Shown piece by piece: positions 54,730-63,177 of a DNA stretch of 64,000 nt. Numbering within the stretch: the stretch's first letter is position 1; the number at the start of each line of letters is the position of its first letter. The position numbers and the translations under genes are program-made. The stretch spans positions 1 to 64,000 of the forward strand of contig JAGYJA010000006.1 in the NCBI GenBank assembly GCA_018402385.1, written 5' to 3'. This DNA comes from Flavobacteriaceae bacterium. Its GTDB lineage: Bacteria > Bacteroidota > Bacteroidia > Flavobacteriales > Flavobacteriaceae. A model generated the notes under the pieces. That model was not told the DNA's origin. It was given only the letters and a program-made list of their open reading frames with translations, and made no database searches.

Positions 54730-56097
54730 TTACTCTTCTAATTTTATCACTTTTATCACTTTATTTCTTCTTAAATAACTTTGTATAATATGTTGGGCAT
54801 CTTTGTTGTTTGACATTGGGGTAATCAAAGATTTTAAAATGGCTGTATTTGTGATTTGATAATTTAAATTAAAAAATGCAATGCCCTTAAAAATGCCATT
54901 TTCTATATGAACAACACTGCGTTCCTCGAGTTCCCTGCCTCGATCAACGATAAGAAGGTTTTGGCTATCAAAACTATTTTTCTTTAGAAAATCCTCTATT
55001 TTGTTGTTGTAATTTTCAGGGGTTTCTTCTCCAAGGCAGGCACCAGAGCATTCTTTTATGGAATGAGAAAAGCAGGCACCTTTTGTTTGGTACAAACCCG
55101 TGAGTTTTTGACAGAGGTCATAACTTTCTGTTATTTTAAACAAACTGTTTTTTGCTTGTTGGTAATTAGTAAAAGTGGTAATCGGTTTTTTTCTGGCGTC
55201 TGCTTTTTCAATTTTTAAGTTGATGTAGCCATTTTCATCTTTAAAACTATTGAGTTGGTATTGATAAATGGTTTTGCGTAAAGCCCGGTTGTAGATTGGT
55301 TTATTGATTTTAATTTCTTCATTTTCTTTGAGTTGTGCTATTAAATCACTTCCGGTGAGTTCAAAAGAAACAGATTGCACTTCATCCTGTATCTTTTTTG
55401 ATTTTCTGTTGTCTGAAGTGAAGTGCTGAATGACACGTTTTTTTAAATTTTTACTTTTTCCAATATAGAGAATCGTGCCATCTTCTTTATGCATATAATA
55501 AACACCGGTTTCTCCCGGAATTGTTTCTATGATTCTTAAAAGCTTTTTATCAACTTGTCTTTTTGGAGCTAATCGAATGGTGCTGCTTACAATTTCTTTT
55601 TTTGAATCTTTTGAAAGTAATAGTTTAAATAGGGTAACAGTGGCTTTAGCGTCTCCGGACGCTCTATGGCGGTCACTCATTGGGATTCCCAGTTCGCGCA
55701 CAAGTTTTCCCAAACTATATGATTTTACATCAGGAAGTAGTTTTTTTGAAAGCTCTACTGTACAGAGCGTTTGTCTTTCAAATTCAAAACCCAGGCGATT
55801 GAATTCTGTTTGGAGAATTCTGTAATCAAAGTTGGCATTGTGTGCTACGATGATAGTGTCCTCTGTGATTTCAACAATGCGCTTTGCTATTTCATAAAAC
55901 TTGGGTGCTTGTCTCAACATATCATTGTTGATTCCGGTGAGGTTGACCACAAAGGGCTGTATGGGAATTTCAGGATTGACCAAACTGATAAACTGATCTA
56001 TAATTTTAAAACCATCAAACTTATAGATAGCAATTTCTGTAATACCTTCTTCATTGTATTTCCCTCCGGTGGTTTCTATGTCGAGTATTGTGTACAA
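54730..56097 (-). CDS. Exonuclease (DnaQ-like) fused to GIY-YIG nuclease domain
   Basis: A 455-residue fusion. The N-terminal DEDDh exonuclease domain has ILDIETTGGKYNEEGITEIA, VAHNANFDYRIL and HRASGDAKATVTLF (about residues 1-170). A UvrC-type GIY-YIG domain follows: GVYYMHKEDGTILYIGKSKNLKKRV (about 205-240), with a region also resembling UvrC N-terminal homology. It resembles the Cho/DNA polymerase III epsilon-like fusions seen in Bacteroidota. A role in DNA repair is likely. Its ATG abuts the yggS stop region by 3 bases. Confidence 0.88.
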   Translation of the reverse strand: MYTILDIETTGGKYNEEGITEIAIYKFDGFKIIDQFISLVNPEIPIQPFVVNLTGINNDMLRQAPKFYEIAKRIVEITEDTIIVAHNANFDYRILQTEFNRLGFEFERQTLCTVELSKKLLPDVKSYSLGKLVRELGIPMSDRHRASGDAKATVTLFKLLLSKDSKKEIVSSTIRLAPKRQVDKKLLRIIETIPGETGVYYMHKEDGTILYIGKSKNLKKRVIQHFTSDNRKSKKIQDEVQSVSFELTGSDLIAQLKENEEIKINKPIYNRALRKTIYQYQLNSFKDENGYINLKIEKADARKKPITTFTNYQQAKNSLFKITESYDLCQKLTGLYQTKGACFSHSIKECSGACLGEETPENYNNKIEDFLKKNSFDSQNLLIVDRGRELEERSVVHIENGIFKGIAFFNLNYQITNTAILKSLITPMSNNKDAQHIIQSYLRRNKVIKVIKLEE

Positions 56098-56100
56098 GTA

Positions 56101-56754
56101 TTAAGTGTAATTTCTTTCGCCAAAAATGGCACTGCCAATGCGCACCATAGTACTACCATGTTTAATTGCCAAGGGATAATCGCCGCTCATTCCTATAGAG
56201 AGGATATGCATTCCATATTTGTTTTTTAACTGGTCAAAAAAAGATTTTATAAATTGAAATTCCTTTTCTATTTGTGCTGTATTTTCGGTAAATGTAGCCA
56301 TTCCCATCAAACCTGTAATCCTTATATGCTTTAAGTTATTAAACTCATCACTTTCTAACAGATTGGTAACTTCTTCAGGGTCGAGTCCAAATTTTGTTTC
56401 TTCTTTGGCAATATAAACTTGCAATAAGCAGTTGACAGTTCTGTTGTGTTTTTGTGCTTGTTTGTTTATTTCTTTTAGAAGTTTTAGGTTGTCAACAGCG
56501 TGAATTAAGTGTACAAAAGGAGCGATGTATTTTACTTTGTTGCGCTGCAGGTGCCCAATCATATGCCAACGGATGTCTTTGGGCATTTTCTCCCATTTTT
56601 CAGTCATTTCCTGCGCTTTGTTTTCTCCAAAATCTCTTTGACCGGCTTCATAGGCTTCCATTATTTGAAAAACAGGTTTTGTTTTTGAAACAGCTATGAG
56701 GCTTGTTTGCTCTGAAAGTTCTGATTTTATATTTTTTAAATTTTCAGCAATCAT
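56101..56754 (-). CDS. YggS family pyridoxal phosphate-binding protein
   Basis: A 217-residue alanine racemase-fold protein without racemase domain. The lysine that binds PLP lies in LIAVSKTKPVFQIMEAYE, and DFGENKAQEMTEKWEKMP and IRWHMIGHLQRNKVK are conserved. Family members maintain free PLP levels. Location 3 bases upstream of the exonuclease gene. Confidence 0.95.
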   Translation of the reverse strand: MIAENLKNIKSELSEQTSLIAVSKTKPVFQIMEAYEAGQRDFGENKAQEMTEKWEKMPKDIRWHMIGHLQRNKVKYIAPFVHLIHAVDNLKLLKEINKQAQKHNRTVNCLLQVYIAKEETKFGLDPEEVTNLLESDEFNNLKHIRITGLMGMATFTENTAQIEKEFQFIKSFFDQLKNKYGMHILSIGMSGDYPLAIKHGSTMVRIGSAIFGERNYT

Positions 56755-56779
56755 TTTTATTAAACGTTTTCAAACTTAT

Positions 56780-58018
56780 TTAAAATTCATAAATGGTGAT
56801 TCCGCTGCGCAGCTTTGGTTCAATATAAGTGCTTTTAGGTGGCATTTTGAGTCCTTGGTCTGCGATGTGTTTGAGTTGATCAATAGTTGCAGCTTTTAAC
56901 CCAAACCCTACTTCAAATTCTTTACTGTCAACTTTTGCCTTCACAAATGCCATATCATTGCGTCCATGGACATACTCTATACGTTTGTTATTTCTTAAAT
57001 TAGAAATTCCCAGTAAGGGTTTCAAAATTGTTTTATATAATATTTGGGCATCCAAATCATCCAATGCATTTTCAAAAACATAATTTGAACTCCTGAGCTG
57101 TAATGAGTAAAATTCACCCGCCAAATACATACTAAAATGATGTGGTTTGGTGGGCTTGTAATAATTGAGTCCTCTATTTTCTATTTTATAAAACTCATCC
57201 AGTGCAATGAGAAACTCTTCTTTACTATAACCATTTAAATCTTTTATTAGTCTGTTAAATTCGTAAATGGTGAGTTGTGACTCTGGTATGAGGTAACTCA
57301 TAAAAAAGTTATAATTTTCTTCTCCGGTATGTTTATTATTGGAGGATTTCAGGTCCTGTTGCAACAGGTGAGAAGAGGCTGATCGATGATGCCCATCTGC
57401 AATATATAGATTTTTACAGTTTGCAAATTCGTCTTTGATTGCAACAATGGTTTTAGGATCGTCAATTTTCCATAGGTAATGTGTGTCTCTGTATGTTGTG
57501 GTAAACTCATATTCAGCACGCGATTGGGAATTATCTTGAAGTATCTGGGCCAGTGAGTGGTTGTCAGGATAAGTGATTAAAACCGGCTCTGCATTGAAAC
57601 CTACTGTTTTCAAGTAGTCTTTGAAAATAACCTCGCGTTCTTCTAATGTGTCTTCGTGTTTTTTGATATGATCTTCTTCATATTCTAGGGCACTGGTTGC
57701 TGCAATAATGCCTTCATACCTTTGATTGTCACGATCAACGATTTTGTATATATAATATGCAGGAGTGGGGTCTTGAATGAAGATACCTTCTTCTTTAAAC
57801 TCATCATAGCGGTTCTTAACCAGTTTGTATCGCTCTAAGCCAGATATTTCTTTATGGTATTTGTATCCGGGATTAACAATATGCAAAAAGGAAAAAGGGT
57901 TGTTATTCAATCGGGCTTCCCTTTCTTCCTGGGTGTAGCTTTGATAGGCTCTTGACGCAATGAGACTTACTTTGTCTCTGGTGGGTCGCACGGCTTTAAA
58001 TGGAAGCACTTTTGCCAT
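56780..58018 (-). CDS. DUF1015 family protein
   Basis: A 412-residue protein with DUF1015 features: VLPFKAVRPTRDKVSLIASRAYQS at the start, NPFSFLHIVNPG, ADGHHRSAS and a hydrophilic C-terminus. Function unknown in general, though it is widely conserved and often encoded near serine biosynthesis genes. None are here. It lies 2 bases after the receiver-CRP gene, suggesting an operon. Confidence 0.92.
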   Translation of the reverse strand: MAKVLPFKAVRPTRDKVSLIASRAYQSYTQEEREARLNNNPFSFLHIVNPGYKYHKEISGLERYKLVKNRYDEFKEEGIFIQDPTPAYYIYKIVDRDNQRYEGIIAATSALEYEEDHIKKHEDTLEEREVIFKDYLKTVGFNAEPVLITYPDNHSLAQILQDNSQSRAEYEFTTTYRDTHYLWKIDDPKTIVAIKDEFANCKNLYIADGHHRSASSHLLQQDLKSSNNKHTGEENYNFFMSYLIPESQLTIYEFNRLIKDLNGYSKEEFLIALDEFYKIENRGLNYYKPTKPHHFSMYLAGEFYSLQLRSSNYVFENALDDLDAQILYKTILKPLLGISNLRNNKRIEYVHGRNDMAFVKAKVDSKEFEVGFGLKAATIDQLKHIADQGLKMPPKSTYIEPKLRSGITIYEF

Positions 58019-58020
58019 AT

Positions 58021-59067
58021 TTAGTCAATTAGTTTTAACTGTTCAATCTCGATAATTTTTATATTTCTTCCTTCAATTTCAATGAGTCCTTCTTTGTTAA
58101 AACTTGATAGGGTTCTAATCAAGCTTTCAGTCGCAATTCCTGCGACGCTGGCGAGATCACTTCGGGATATTTTTATGCTTTCGTTATTTTTTTTATTCAT
58201 CTTTTCAGCAAATTGCAGTATGGTTGCTGCTGTTTTTTTTCTTACTGATCCATAAGCCATTTGTAATAATTGTTCTTTTATTGCGGCAATATTATCTGAA
58301 AGAAGGTTGATTAAATCAAAATTTACTTTGTGATTTTTATTTAATACCCCTAATAATTCTTCTTTAGACACAGCGACCAGTTCACAGTTTTCCATGGCGG
58401 TTGCAGATTCTGGATGTGGAATGTTTTGAAGTAATGAAGCAAACCCAAACAAATCATCTTCTTTAAATAGTGCTGTGGTCAACTCTTTACCGGATTCATC
58501 AATTCTATGACACTTTACAATCCCTTTATTGATAAGGTAGATAAAATTTGAATGATTCCCTTGATTAAAAATGGATTCTCCTTTTTTAAATGTATGTTCT
58601 GTTCCATTATCATCAATATAGTTTTTCAAGTCATGGAGAGATCGCAGGTTTGTGGCATCTTCATCATTATTTTTCTGCTCTCTTTCCTCCTTCAAAATAG
58701 CAGCTTTAGCAAGCCGGCTTTCAAGGGCACTTAACAAATCGTGTTCTTCAAAGGGTTTTGTAAGGTAATCGTCAGCACCCAGGTCCATTCCTTTTCTAAT
58801 GTCTTTGTGTTCTGTTTTTGCCGAGAGAAAAATAAATGGGATAAATTTTGTCGAATCCTCATTAGAAAGTTCAGAAATAACTCCGTAGCCATCAAGTTCG
58901 GGCATCATAATATCGCAAATAATAATATCTGGGATGGTATTTTTTGCTGTACTGACACCAATTTTCCCATTGGGGGCTGCAATGACTTCATAACCCGCCA
59001 GTTCAATCAATTCTGCTGTGTTCTCCCTTACTGCTACATCATCTTCAATTAATAATACTTTGTACAT
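58021..59067 (-). CDS. Receiver domain fused to CRP/FNR-type regulator
   Basis: A 348-residue regulator with an N-terminal receiver (KVLLIEDDVAVRENTAEL, DIIICDIMMPELDGYG with phospho-acceptor Asp about 54, and a TKPFEEHD lysine). A cyclic-nucleotide-binding-like domain follows (about 150-260: TFKKGESIFNQGNHSNFIYLINKGIVKCH, EDDLFGFASLL). The C-terminus is a CRP-type winged helix (SDLASVAGIATESLIRTLSSFNKEGLIEIEG). A phosphorelay input is thus coupled to an FNR-like DNA-binding module. No Fe-S cysteine cluster is seen. It is directly downstream of a PAS kinase, probably its partner. Targets unknown. Confidence 0.93.
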   Translation of the reverse strand: MYKVLLIEDDVAVRENTAELIELAGYEVIAAPNGKIGVSTAKNTIPDIIICDIMMPELDGYGVISELSNEDSTKFIPFIFLSAKTEHKDIRKGMDLGADDYLTKPFEEHDLLSALESRLAKAAILKEEREQKNNDEDATNLRSLHDLKNYIDDNGTEHTFKKGESIFNQGNHSNFIYLINKGIVKCHRIDESGKELTTALFKEDDLFGFASLLQNIPHPESATAMENCELVAVSKEELLGVLNKNHKVNFDLINLLSDNIAAIKEQLLQMAYGSVRKKTAATILQFAEKMNKKNNESIKISRSDLASVAGIATESLIRTLSSFNKEGLIEIEGRNIKIIEIEQLKLID

Positions 59068-59075
59068 AAAATAGT

Positions 59076-60307
59076 TTATTTGGTGGTTGAGATTAATGGA
59101 ATTGTCATCGTAAAGGTACTCCCAACATCTTCCTTACTTACAAAACTAATAGTTCCATTTAAATTTTTCAAATGGCTTTTTACAATATTGAGTCCAATTC
59201 CGGTTCCCTGATTATTAATGGCATTTTCTGCTCTAAAATACCTGCTAAATATGTGGTTTTGTGCTTCTTCAGGAATTCCCATACCTTGATCTGTTACCGA
59301 GATAGTGAGAATTTTATCTCTACTTTCAACATCAATTTTTATAATGGTATTTTCCGGTGAATATTTTATGGCATTGTGTACGAGGTTTGAAAGACACAAT
59401 TCCATGATTTTTTCATCCTGAGTAAGCGTGTATTCATCAACTTCCGGAGGAAAGTCAATGCGTTGACCGCCTTTCATAAGCATATTGGCGTTATAAACGA
59501 CTTCATTGATTACTTTACTGAGTTTAAAGGTTGTGGGTCTGTAAGTTTCCTTGCCGGAATCCAATCTCTCAACAGAAAGGAAATCGTTTAGAATATTATT
59601 GAGATAATGCACCTTGTCTGTAATGGTTCGAAGGTGTTTATCCCTCTTTTCCTGTTGTTCTTCCAACTTGTATTTTCCCAATAAAATGGTCGATGTTAAA
59701 ATACCACTTAAAGGCGTTTTAAACTCATGGGATACCATAGAAAGAAATTTGGTTTTTAATTCGTTGAGTTCTCTCTCTTTTTTTAAAGCAGATTTGATTT
59801 TTTTTCTGCTATTTTTCTTTTTTCAATTTCAGTTTGAAGCTCATCAACAGTTTTATTGAGTTCTTTGGTGCGTTCTTGAATGCGTTCTTCAAGTGCTGCA
59901 TTGAGTTTGATTATTTTCTGTTCTTGTTTAACTCTCTCTGAAATGTCAATCACAAGCGCCATAACATACTTGTTGTTATCCCATTCAAAAGGATTGAGAC
60001 CCGCTTCTACGGGAATGGGATGCCCTTTTTTGTGAACTCCATAAAGATTGCGACCCTGACCCATCTGGCGCTTGTCACTTTTTTTGATAAAATCCTTGAC
60101 ATAGGTTTCATGCTTGTCGTGCATTTCTTTTGGAATTAAAATGTCCAGATGTTGACCCACGAGTTCTTCCAAAGAATAACCAAACATATCCAAAAGTGAA
60201 TTATTGACAGAAACGATTTGCTGTTTGCTATCCACAATTACAACGCCTTCAGATATGGACTCAGATAAATGGTTAAGTAAGCTGTTGTCCTTTTCAAAAA
60301 TTTTCAT
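59076..60307 (-). CDS. PAS-domain sensor histidine kinase, frameshifted
   Basis: The reconstructed ~410-residue soluble kinase has a PAS domain in the first ~120 residues (ESISEGVVIVDSKQQIVSVN ... HKKGHPIPVEAGLNPFEWD). A coiled coil (about 130-180) leads to HisKA (SMVSHEFKTPLSGILTSTILL) and HATPase (EKIMELCLSNLVHNAIKYSPE, GTGIGLNIVKSHLKNL). The frame breaks at a run of eight T on the plus strand (59798-59805). One more base gives AEKKIKSALKKERELNELK. A consensus error is likely. It has no membrane segment, so it senses a cytoplasmic signal, and it pairs with the receiver-CRP regulator 9 bases downstream. Confidence 0.9.
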
Positions 60308-60458
60308 TCCTCAAAGTTAAGCAATCTACCTGTGGGTTAAAAGTTTTATTGGTCTTTGTGGAAGCATTTTTTTTCAATGACAAATATCATAGTTTAAACA
60401 GGATAACTGTCGGTAATTTGCAATGTAAATAACAAGAAGAATACTAAAACAAAATAAA

Positions 60459-61049
60459 ATGAAAAACTTAAAGAATCTTATCAAAACAGCATTAATAGCT
60501 TTACTGATTGTGATGCCTTTTACTCAAGATACATTTGCACAGGAAGCTAAAGTGAATAACGCAAATAGTAATTTAACCATTTTTGGAACATCAAATATTC
60601 ACGATTGGGATATGAAAGCAGAAAAGCTTTCTGGAGTCGCTGTATTTAAAATGGAAGACGGTAAACTTTCCGGAGTTGATAAATTAAACTTCTCTGTTGA
60701 AGTAGAGAGTTTGAAAAGCGGAAAAAGTGGGATGGATAAAAACACATACAATGCCCTTAACAGCAAATCTCACAAAAGCATTTCTTATACACTTTCAAAA
60801 GTAAACAAAGTAACTGAAACCGGTAATAATACTTTTATTATTGAAACCACAGGAAACTTAAAAATAGCGGGTGAAACTAAAATGATTCCCATAAAATTTA
60901 CTGCAATAACCAGTGAAAATAAAGTTACCCTTTCCGGTAAAGTCGATTTAAATATGACTCACTATAAAATTGATCCCCCAAAAGCATTGATGGGAACCAT
61001 TAAAACCGGAGAAGAAGTAACAATCGACTTTGAGGTAATTTACAATTAA
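60459..61049 (+). CDS. YceI family periplasmic protein
   Basis: A 196-residue protein with a signal peptide (IALLIVMPFTQDTFAQE) and the YceI lipocalin-like barrel: TIFGTSNIHDWDMKAEKLSG, DKLNFSVEVESLKSGKSGMD. Related proteins bind isoprenoid-type lipids. Function here unknown. It begins a plus-strand group with the porin and a second YceI gene. Confidence 0.92.
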   Translation: MKNLKNLIKTALIALLIVMPFTQDTFAQEAKVNNANSNLTIFGTSNIHDWDMKAEKLSGVAVFKMEDGKLSGVDKLNFSVEVESLKSGKSGMDKNTYNALNSKSHKSISYTLSKVNKVTETGNNTFIIETTGNLKIAGETKMIPIKFTAITSENKVTLSGKVDLNMTHYKIDPPKALMGTIKTGEEVTIDFEVIYN

Positions 61050-61095
61050 CTATAAACAAACAAAAGAACCAGTATTAAAAATTAAATTCTAAACT

Positions 61096-62364
61096 ATGAA
61101 AACAATTAAAAAACTTACCCTAGTAATTGTTGTGATACTAATATCTGCAACAACTTTTGCTCAAGACAAAAGACATCTTGACAACTTTAGAAGTCCAGAT
61201 AAAGACGGTATCAACGTTTTTGAAGCCCCAAAAGATTCCATCTCTACATTTGATGGAGTAAAAGTAAGAATAGGTGGAGCCTCTGCGCTTCAGTATCAAT
61301 CAGTGAATCACGAAAATAGTGGTGCTATTGAATTGATTGAAATTGGTGACAATTTTAACCTGGCAACTGCAAACCTTGATTTAGACGTAGCACTTGCAGA
61401 CGGTGTTAGAATGCACTTAAGAACTTACCTATCTGCTCGTCACCACCCTGAAGCTTGGGTAAAAGGCGGTTATATGCAAATTGACAACTTCAATTTTATT
61501 AGTGAAGGATTTCTTGCTGAAACTATGAAATATGTAACCATCAAGTTTGGTCATATGCAAAATAACTATGGTGATACACACTTTAGAAGAACAGACAACG
61601 CAATGGCGCTCTATAACCCATTTGTTGGAAACTATATTATGGATTCATTTACTACCGAAGTGGGTGGAGAAGTCTATTTCCAGAAAAACGGTTTCCTTAT
61701 GATGGTAGGATTATCAAATGGTAAATTAAACCAAGCGGTAACCAATCCCGGTAAAACAAGCCCTTCATTCTTAGGGAAGTTAGGTTATGACAAGCAACTC
61801 AATGAAGATTTGAGATTCCGTATAACAGGTTCTGTTTACAGTACTGCACATTCTTCAAGAACGTGGCTTTATGCAGGTGACCGTGCAGGTTCAAGATACT
61901 ACCTCGTGATGGAATTACCAGATGCAAATGCTACAGCTCAATTTACTTCAGGACGTTTTAATCCTTCTTTAAACAACCAAATGACTTCAGTTATGATCAA
62001 TCCATTTTTGAAGTATGGAGGTTTTGAGTTCTTCGGTATGTATGAAAGAGCAGAAGGTAAAGCAAGAACAGAAGCTGAAACCAGAGTATTCACTCAATTG
62101 GGAGCAGAAGCACTTTACAGATTTGGAAGCACTGAGAACTTCTATATAGGCGGACGTTTCAACCAAGTGAGCGGTGAAGAAATTGGAACCGGAAATGATT
62201 TAGAAATCTCAAGAATCCAGTTTGGAGCCGGGTGGTTTATGACTAAAAACGTATTAGCCAAAATAGAATATGTAAACCAAACCTATGATGGGTTTAGTGC
62301 CGGAGATCGTTTTGATGAAGGCAAGTTCAATGGACTTATGGTTGAAGCAGCTATAAGCTTCTAA
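61096..62364 (+). CDS. Outer membrane porin-like beta-barrel protein
   Basis: A 422-residue protein with signal peptide (LTLVIVVILISATTFAQ) and alternating hydrophobic/hydrophilic residues ending in a terminal Phe (LMVEAAISF), the usual end of a barrel. The motif VKFGHMQNNYGDTHFRR-like IKFGHMQNNYGDTHFRRTD resembles phosphate-selective or short-chain porins. It lies 46 bases downstream of the YceI gene and is likely in the same operon. The cargo is unknown. Confidence 0.85.
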   Translation: MKTIKKLTLVIVVILISATTFAQDKRHLDNFRSPDKDGINVFEAPKDSISTFDGVKVRIGGASALQYQSVNHENSGAIELIEIGDNFNLATANLDLDVALADGVRMHLRTYLSARHHPEAWVKGGYMQIDNFNFISEGFLAETMKYVTIKFGHMQNNYGDTHFRRTDNAMALYNPFVGNYIMDSFTTEVGGEVYFQKNGFLMMVGLSNGKLNQAVTNPGKTSPSFLGKLGYDKQLNEDLRFRITGSVYSTAHSSRTWLYAGDRAGSRYYLVMELPDANATAQFTSGRFNPSLNNQMTSVMINPFLKYGGFEFFGMYERAEGKARTEAETRVFTQLGAEALYRFGSTENFYIGGRFNQVSGEEIGTGNDLEISRIQFGAGWFMTKNVLAKIEYVNQTYDGFSAGDRFDEGKFNGLMVEAAISF

Positions 62365-62382
62365 GTTTGTTTTAGTTCAATG

Positions 62383-62417
62383 AAAGGGGGGAGGCTTTTT
62401 AAATCTCCTCCCTTTTT
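62383..62417 (+). terminator. Rho-independent terminator after the porin gene
   Basis: AAAGGGGGGAG / CTCCTCCCTTT stem (one G-U pair) followed by T-run. It separates the first YceI-porin pair from the second YceI gene. Confidence 0.8.
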
Positions 62418-62452
62418 ATAATTTTAAGTCACATTTTCTTAAAAGAAACTTG

Positions 62453-63025
62453 ATGAAAACCTTAGTTAATTTCATTTTGGCAGCGCTATGCTTCTCTTTT
62501 ATAATTAACGAAGAAATCGTTCAGAGAGAGGTTTTGATTACTAAAGAAAGCTTCCTCTACATAAAAGGTACTTCAAATATCAATACCTTCACCTGTGTCT
62601 ATGATGCTGCTACGCTTTCGCGAAAAGTAATTGTTAGTTTTACGCAAAATAACAATGCAACGCACTATAAAAATGTGAAACTGCAGCTAAGAAACTCCGG
62701 GTTTAATTGTGGTAACCGTGGCATCAACAACGATTTTCACGATCTTTTAAAAACCGATGCATACCCAAATATTCACTTTGAATTGTTACAAACAGTTGAT
62801 AAAGGAAATACAATTGAAGCTTTAGTTGCCATAGAAATTGCGGGAATAGAAAGACGATATACAGTTCCCGTAGAAACAAATGGCGAACTCGCTCCAATTG
62901 AAGGCCTGCTTTGTATTAATATTACCGACTTTGGTTTAACCCCACCCAAAAAAATGATGGGAATGATCGTGGTGCGTGAGGATATTGAAATTGTCTTTGG
63001 GTTTGATTTAAAAGTGACTGATTAA
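62453..63025 (+). CDS. YceI family protein, second copy
   Basis: About 190 residues with a signal peptide and the YceI-like fold (LYIKGTSNINTFTCVYDAATL, PNIHFELLQTVDKG, LCINITDFGLTPPKKMMG). It is divergent in sequence from the first copy, so not a recent duplicate. ATG 62453 is chosen over the adjacent TTG 62450. It precedes the ccoI gene by 152 bases; that gap shows nothing else. Confidence 0.85.
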   Translation: MKTLVNFILAALCFSFIINEEIVQREVLITKESFLYIKGTSNINTFTCVYDAATLSRKVIVSFTQNNNATHYKNVKLQLRNSGFNCGNRGINNDFHDLLKTDAYPNIHFELLQTVDKGNTIEALVAIEIAGIERRYTVPVETNGELAPIEGLLCINITDFGLTPPKKMMGMIVVREDIEIVFGFDLKVTD

Positions 63026-63177
63026 TTTTTGAACTTCCCTGATTAGAGTTGACTGTCTCATCTCTCTTTTTTGCTTTTCTTCCTTCTAACAAATCACAAC
63101 GTAAAAATGATATCCATCATAGTTCCTCTTTGGATAAATTCAGAATTTTGCAGGCATATTGATTTATAACATTTAAG

